A DNA stretch of 64,000 nt from CAZAPO01 sp044841755 (lineage in GTDB: Bacteria > Bacteroidota > Bacteroidia > Flavobacteriales > Flavobacteriaceae): contig JAXOFM010000001.1 of NCBI GenBank assembly GCA_044841755.1, forward strand, positions 930,001-994,000, in the 5' to 3' direction. The stretch's first letter is position 1. The number at the start of each line of letters is the position of its first letter. Positions 60,104 through 64,000 of this stretch are shown one piece after another. The notes below the pieces were generated by a model. The model ran no database searches. It was given only the letters and a program-made list of their open reading frames with translations, and was not told the DNA's origin. Made by a program: the position numbers and the translations under genes.

Positions 60104-61396
60104 ATGAAACAGGTGATACACCGTAAATTAACCAACAAATTTCTTCTTTTAGGGTTAATTTTTTTACTGGCTTTTTCAACATCTTTATTTGCTCAAGAGG
60201 GTGATCCTACTAAAGGAAAATCATTATTTAATACGAATTGTGCGGCTTGTCACAATTTGGATAGAAAAATGACAGGTCCTGCATTGCGAAATGTTGAGCA
60301 GCGTCTAGCCGATGATGAAGGATTGGATAGAGAATGGTTAGCTGCTTGGATTAGAAACAGTGCCGCTGTTGTTAAATCTGGAGATGCTTATGCAGTTAAA
60401 ATTTATGCAGAGTATAACAATGCTGCTATGACTCCAATGCCACAATTAACAGATCAGGACATTGCGGATATTTTAGCATATACTGCTCAAGAGAAAGCTC
60501 AACCAGCTTCGGCTGCTGGGGTTTCTACTCCTATAGCAACACAGCAAGAAGGAGGTATTTCAAATGAGTTAATCCTTGGTGCATTAGCAATATTATTTGT
60601 GTTGTTAGCATTGGGGTTAATCATGGTTAATCGTACACTTCGTCGTTTTGCTGCTGCAAGCAACGTTGAGATTCCTGCGGAAGACCAAAGAAAACCTCTT
60701 TGGAAAGCATTTGTACAAAATCAGTTCTTAATGTTGGTAATGGCAATATTCTTCTTGTTGTCAAGTGCTTATTTTGCTTATGGTTACTTTATGCAATTAG
60801 GGATTGATCAAGGTTATCAACCGGTACAACCAATACATTTCTCTCATAAGATTCATGCTGGAGACAACAAGATAGATTGTAAATTCTGTCACTCCTCAGC
60901 TAGAGTTAGTAAGACATCTGGTATCCCTTCGCTAAATATTTGTATGAACTGTCATAAATCTATTTATGAGGTAGCAGAAACAACTGCTACTACCGAATAT
61001 TCAAAAGAGTTCTATGATGGTGAGATTAAGAAGTTATATGCTGCTGTAGGATGGGATGATGTGAATCAAGAATATACTGGAGATACCCAACCAGTTAAAT
61101 GGGTAAGAATTCATAACCTTCCAGATTTTGCTTATTTCAATCACTCTCAACACGTTTCTGTTGCAGGTATTGAATGTCAAACTTGTCACGGACCAGTTGA
61201 AGAAATGGAGATCATGTATCAGCATGAATCTCTAACTATGGGATGGTGTATTAATTGTCACAGGGATACTAATGTTAAGGTGCAAGACAATGAATATTAT
61301 GCAAAAATACACGAAGAGTTATCAAAAAAATATGGCGTAGAACAACTAACTGCTGCTCAAATGGGAGGGTTAGAATGTGGAAAATGTCATTACTAA
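60104..61396 (+). CDS. actA: Alternative complex III multihaem cytochrome c subunit, ActA-type
   Basis: This is a 430-residue periplasmic/membrane cytochrome of the quinol:cytochrome c oxidoreductase ACIII. The start is ATG 60104 (MKQVIHRKLTNKFLLLGLIF, signal ending LFAQ). In-frame GTG 60047 and ATG 60059 give odd extensions. A monohaem domain (CAACH) is followed by one TM (about 152-176) and a second TM (about 205-230). Five more haem motifs follow: CKFCH, CMNCH, CQTCH, CINCH and CGKCH. Total six, where characterised ActA has five; the extra one is the fused N-terminal domain. actB follows after 28 bp. Confidence 0.9.
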   Translation: MKQVIHRKLTNKFLLLGLIFLLAFSTSLFAQEGDPTKGKSLFNTNCAACHNLDRKMTGPALRNVEQRLADDEGLDREWLAAWIRNSAAVVKSGDAYAVKIYAEYNNAAMTPMPQLTDQDIADILAYTAQEKAQPASAAGVSTPIATQQEGGISNELILGALAILFVLLALGLIMVNRTLRRFAAASNVEIPAEDQRKPLWKAFVQNQFLMLVMAIFFLLSSAYFAYGYFMQLGIDQGYQPVQPIHFSHKIHAGDNKIDCKFCHSSARVSKTSGIPSLNICMNCHKSIYEVAETTATTEYSKEFYDGEIKKLYAAVGWDDVNQEYTGDTQPVKWVRIHNLPDFAYFNHSQHVSVAGIECQTCHGPVEEMEIMYQHESLTMGWCINCHRDTNVKVQDNEYYAKIHEELSKKYGVEQLTAAQMGGLECGKCHY

Positions 61397-61424
61397 ATTA
61401 TTAAAAGAAGTTAATTCATATAAT

Positions 61425-64000
61425 ATGTCATCAAACAAGAAATACTGGAAGAGTGTTGCAGAGCTAGATAAAAATAATAGCGCTGAGATTGAAGCACTAC
61501 AGCACAAAGAGTTTGTGCAGGAAATTCCTGTGGATGAGTTTTTAGGTGATAAAAACACTTTAGAGTCGTCATCAACTACACGTCGTGATTTCTTAAAGTA
61601 TGTTGGTTTTAGTACTGCTGCTGCTTCGTTAGCCGCTTGTGAGGGACCAGTAAAGAAATCAATCCCGTACGTAGTGCAGCCAGATCAAATTATTCCTGGT
61701 GTAGCAAATTATTATGCGACGACAATAGCAAACGGATTTGACTTTGCGAGCATTTTAGTAAAGACTCGTGAAGGACGTCCTATTAAAATTGAAAATAATG
61801 ATTTAGCTGCTGCAAATGGTGATGCAAATGCTAGAGTTCAAGCATCTGTCCTTGATCTATATGATAGCTTAAGAGTAGCAGGACCTATGAAGAATGGGGA
61901 AGAAAGCTCATGGGTTGAGTTCGATGCGGATACTGCACAATTACTTAATGGTATCAATGCAGCTGGAAAAGACATTGTGTTATTGACACAAACTTTTGCA
62001 AGTCCATCTACTTCAAAATTAATTGAAGAGTTTAGTGCTAAATATGGAAACGTTCGTCACATAGTATATGATGCTATTTCTGAGTCTGCTGCTGTAGAGG
62101 CATATAAGAATAAATATGGTGAAAGAGGATTAGCTAATTACGATTTTTCACAGGCCTCGACTATAGTTTCTATTGGTGCAGATTTCTTAGGTGATTGGCA
62201 AGGCGGTGGATTTGATTCAGCCTATGCCAAGGGACGTATTCCAAAAGATGGGAAAATGTCTCGTCATATTCAGTTTGAATCTAATATGACATTAACTGGT
62301 GCAAATGCTGATAAACGTGTTCCATTAAAGCCAAGTGAGCAAAAACAAGCATTAGCTAGTTTATATAATAAGATAGTAGGTGGTTCAGGTAGCTCAAACT
62401 TACCTGTACATATTGAAGAGGCTGTTGCTAAAGCAGCATCTGAATTACAGAAAGCTGGAAGTAATGCTGTTCTACTTACTGGAGTTCAGGACGTAAATGC
62501 ACAAACGGTTGTTTTCGCAATCAATGAAGCTTTAGGCAGTAAAGCATTCGATCCTAGCACACCTATTAAAACAAGACAAGGTATTAATAGTGAAGTTACT
62601 CAGTTAGTAGCAGATATGAATGCTGGAAAAGTTGGAGCATTAATTATGAGTGGTGTGAACCCAATGTACACATTATCAAATGCTGCCGATTTTGAGGCTG
62701 GTTTAGCTAATGTTAATATGACAGTAGCATTCTCAATGAAAGAGGATGAAACATCTACGTTAGTGAATTATTTGGCTGCTGCTCCTCACTACTTAGAATC
62801 TTGGGGTGATTTTGAAATGAAGAAAGGACATTATGCGCTTTCTCAGCCTGCAATCAGATCTTTATTCGATACAAGACAGTTTCAAGATGCATTATTAATG
62901 TGGACTGAGAATGATAAATCTTACCACGATTATATTAAGGAGAACTGGGAAGCAAACATTTTAAACGAAGGTAATTGGAATCAGGCACTTCATGATGGTG
63001 TGTTTGTTGGAGCAGGAAATGAAGAAGTAACAGAATCTGATGATGAAGGTCAAACAACTGTTGATGCTGGAGCTGCTGCAAGAGCATTAGCAAGTACTTC
63101 TTCAAACGGAATAGAGTTAACGTTATATTCTAAAACAGGAATGGGTGATGGACAACAAGCAAATAACCCATGGTTGCAGGAATTCCCAGATCCGTTAACA
63201 AGATTAACTTGGGATAATTACTTAACCGTGTCTGAGGCTGATGCAAAAGAATGGGATTTATTCTTAGACCCAAGTAATTTCTTTTCTCAAAGTAGTCATG
63301 ATGCTACTGGAGGATTAAATGGTAAGTACGCTGAGGTTACGGCTAATGGAGTAACCATTACAGTTCCTGTAATCATACAACCAGGTCAGGCAAAAGGTAC
63401 GGTAGGTCTATCATTTGGTTATGGTAGAACTTTAGGCATGAAGTCTGAAATGCAAACAGGTGTAAATGCATATCCTTTATATGCAGACTTCAACAATGTA
63501 CAAGAAGTTACAATTACATCAGTAGGTGGAAAGCACGAGTTTGCTTCAGTGCAAATGCACAATACCTTAATGGGTCGTGGAGACATCATTAGAGAGACGA
63601 CTCTTGAAATTTTCAACACAAAAGATAAAGAACATTATAACCCGGTTCCTGTGGTTTCATTAAACCACAAAGAGACTCCTGTTAGTAAAGTAGATCTTTG
63701 GGATGAATTTGATCGTTCAATCGGGCATCACTTCAACCTTTCTATTGATCTGAATGCTTGTACAGGATGTGGGGCTTGTGTGATTGCTTGCCATGCAGAA
63801 AATAATGTTCCTGTTGTAGGTAAAGAAGAAGTTCGTCGTAGCCGTGATATGCATTGGTTACGTATAGATAGATATTATTCATCTGAAGACTCATTTGAGG
63901 GAGATAACGATAAGAAAGACAATATTAAAGGTTTAGGAAGTTCATTATCTAGCTTTGGTGAAATGGAAAGTCCGTCGGCGAATCCGCAAGTGGCATTCCA
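61425..64000 (+). CDS. actB: Alternative complex III iron-sulfur subunit, ActB-type (truncated by window edge)
   Basis: This is the large molybdopterin-oxidoreductase-like plus Fe-S subunit of ACIII. 858 codons are visible and the frame continues past the right edge. A twin-arginine motif is internal (TTRRDFLKYVGFSTAAASLAAC, Arg53-Arg54), with a lipobox-like cysteine after it. The molybdopterin-like region (about 80-760) lacks any obvious cofactor Cys/Ser ligand, as is known for ActB. At the end the Fe-S domain starts with CTGCGACVIACHAEN (ferredoxin-type Cys pattern). Start ATG 61425 is 28 bp after actA. ActC to ActF should follow outside the window. Confidence 0.92.
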   Translation, partial: MSSNKKYWKSVAELDKNNSAEIEALQHKEFVQEIPVDEFLGDKNTLESSSTTRRDFLKYVGFSTAAASLAACEGPVKKSIPYVVQPDQIIPGVANYYATTIANGFDFASILVKTREGRPIKIENNDLAAANGDANARVQASVLDLYDSLRVAGPMKNGEESSWVEFDADTAQLLNGINAAGKDIVLLTQTFASPSTSKLIEEFSAKYGNVRHIVYDAISESAAVEAYKNKYGERGLANYDFSQASTIVSIGADFLGDWQGGGFDSAYAKGRIPKDGKMSRHIQFESNMTLTGANADKRVPLKPSEQKQALASLYNKIVGGSGSSNLPVHIEEAVAKAASELQKAGSNAVLLTGVQDVNAQTVVFAINEALGSKAFDPSTPIKTRQGINSEVTQLVADMNAGKVGALIMSGVNPMYTLSNAADFEAGLANVNMTVAFSMKEDETSTLVNYLAAAPHYLESWGDFEMKKGHYALSQPAIRSLFDTRQFQDALLMWTENDKSYHDYIKENWEANILNEGNWNQALHDGVFVGAGNEEVTESDDEGQTTVDAGAAARALASTSSNGIELTLYSKTGMGDGQQANNPWLQEFPDPLTRLTWDNYLTVSEADAKEWDLFLDPSNFFSQSSHDATGGLNGKYAEVTANGVTITVPVIIQPGQAKGTVGLSFGYGRTLGMKSEMQTGVNAYPLYADFNNVQEVTITSVGGKHEFASVQMHNTLMGRGDIIRETTLEIFNTKDKEHYNPVPVVSLNHKETPVSKVDLWDEFDRSIGHHFNLSIDLNACTGCGACVIACHAENNVPVVGKEEVRRSRDMHWLRIDRYYSSEDSFEGDNDKKDNIKGLGSSLSSFGEMESPSANPQVAF

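Noticed and set aside
1..64000. Search by eye for CRISPR arrays, transposases, integrases, phage structural genes, toxin-antitoxin pairs and restriction systems
   Set aside because: None seen. All long frames fit metabolic, transport, translation or envelope genes, and no regular spaced repeats were found.

Overview
The window looks like chromosomal DNA of a marine-type member of the Flavobacteriaceae (Bacteroidota). It is AT-rich. Start codons rarely have a Shine-Dalgarno sequence. Many genes are preceded by the Bacteroidota -7 element TAnnTTTG, in the best cases with TTG or TTTG 17-19 bp upstream. Lipoprotein signals of the SCxx/GCxx type are frequent. The gene content (alternative complex III, clade II-type nos genes, DUF2723, paired ExbD) also fits. 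I cannot name the species. I see no insertion sequence, prophage, CRISPR array or rRNA.

Layout. (1) 1-3136, minus strand: tetR, tolC and an RND membrane-fusion gene cut by the left edge. (2) 3274-4592: polyprenyl synthase and a small gene. (3) 4589-11879, minus strand: a nitrous oxide reductase operon, in transcription order cytochrome c, fasciclin lipoprotein, nosZ, 4-TM protein, nosL, cupin, nosD, nosF, nosY. It is divergent from an Rrf2 regulator with three cysteines at 11996-12427. A perfect 8-bp inverted repeat lies between them. (4) 12582-16579: sucA-sucB. (5) 16.6-18.0 kb: orphan NarL-type response regulator and a retropepsin-like protein. (6) 18.15-23.4 kb: tatD, ansA, tRNA-Ser(GGA), exbB, membrane protein, exbD, exbD, beta-barrel gene. 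(7) 23.4-31.8 kb, mostly minus: membrane protein, rpoN, asnS, MMPL transporter, outer-membrane barrel, frr, then pyrH. (8) 32.8-36.2 kb: a spondin-domain lipoprotein, then tsf, rpsB, rpsI, rplM on the minus strand. (9) 36.4-40.5 kb: a ThuA-like lipoprotein and a 1045-residue SGNH/propeller/HEAT/cytochrome c fusion. (10) 40.6-43.9 kb: a loosely packed block of poorly characterised genes with strong inverted repeats. It is the most accessory-looking stretch. (11) 43.9-54.4 kb: polA, small secreted protein, glycosylasparaginase, VOC protein, metallophosphoesterase, thioredoxin-like protein without active-site cysteines, polysaccharide deacetylase, DUF2723 membrane protein. (12) 54.6-59.4 kb: tRNA-Gln(TTG) and rimP-nusA-infB. 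(13) 59.5-64.0 kb: SPOR protein, then the start of the alternative complex III operon (actA, partial actB).

How they work together. The nos operon should reduce N2O to N2 in the periplasm. NosZ and NosL carry copper, NosDFY supports copper-site maturation, and the lipoprotein cytochrome c is a plausible electron donor. ACIII at the right end would feed cytochrome c from the quinone pool. SucAB supplies the TCA cycle. The translation and housekeeping clusters (frr, pyrH, tsf, rpsB, rpsI, rplM, rimP, nusA, infB, asnS, tRNAs) are ordinary.

I found no wholly new multi-gene system. The best leads are the nos regulatory layout (Rrf2 operator, terminator-like hairpin after nosZ, embedded cupin), the rimP leader (terminator-like hairpin inside an 11-codon ORF), the cysteine-less thioredoxin, the SGNH-dehydrogenase-cytochrome fusion and the inverted repeats of the 40-44 kb block. 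All calls come from reading the sequence. No database search was run.
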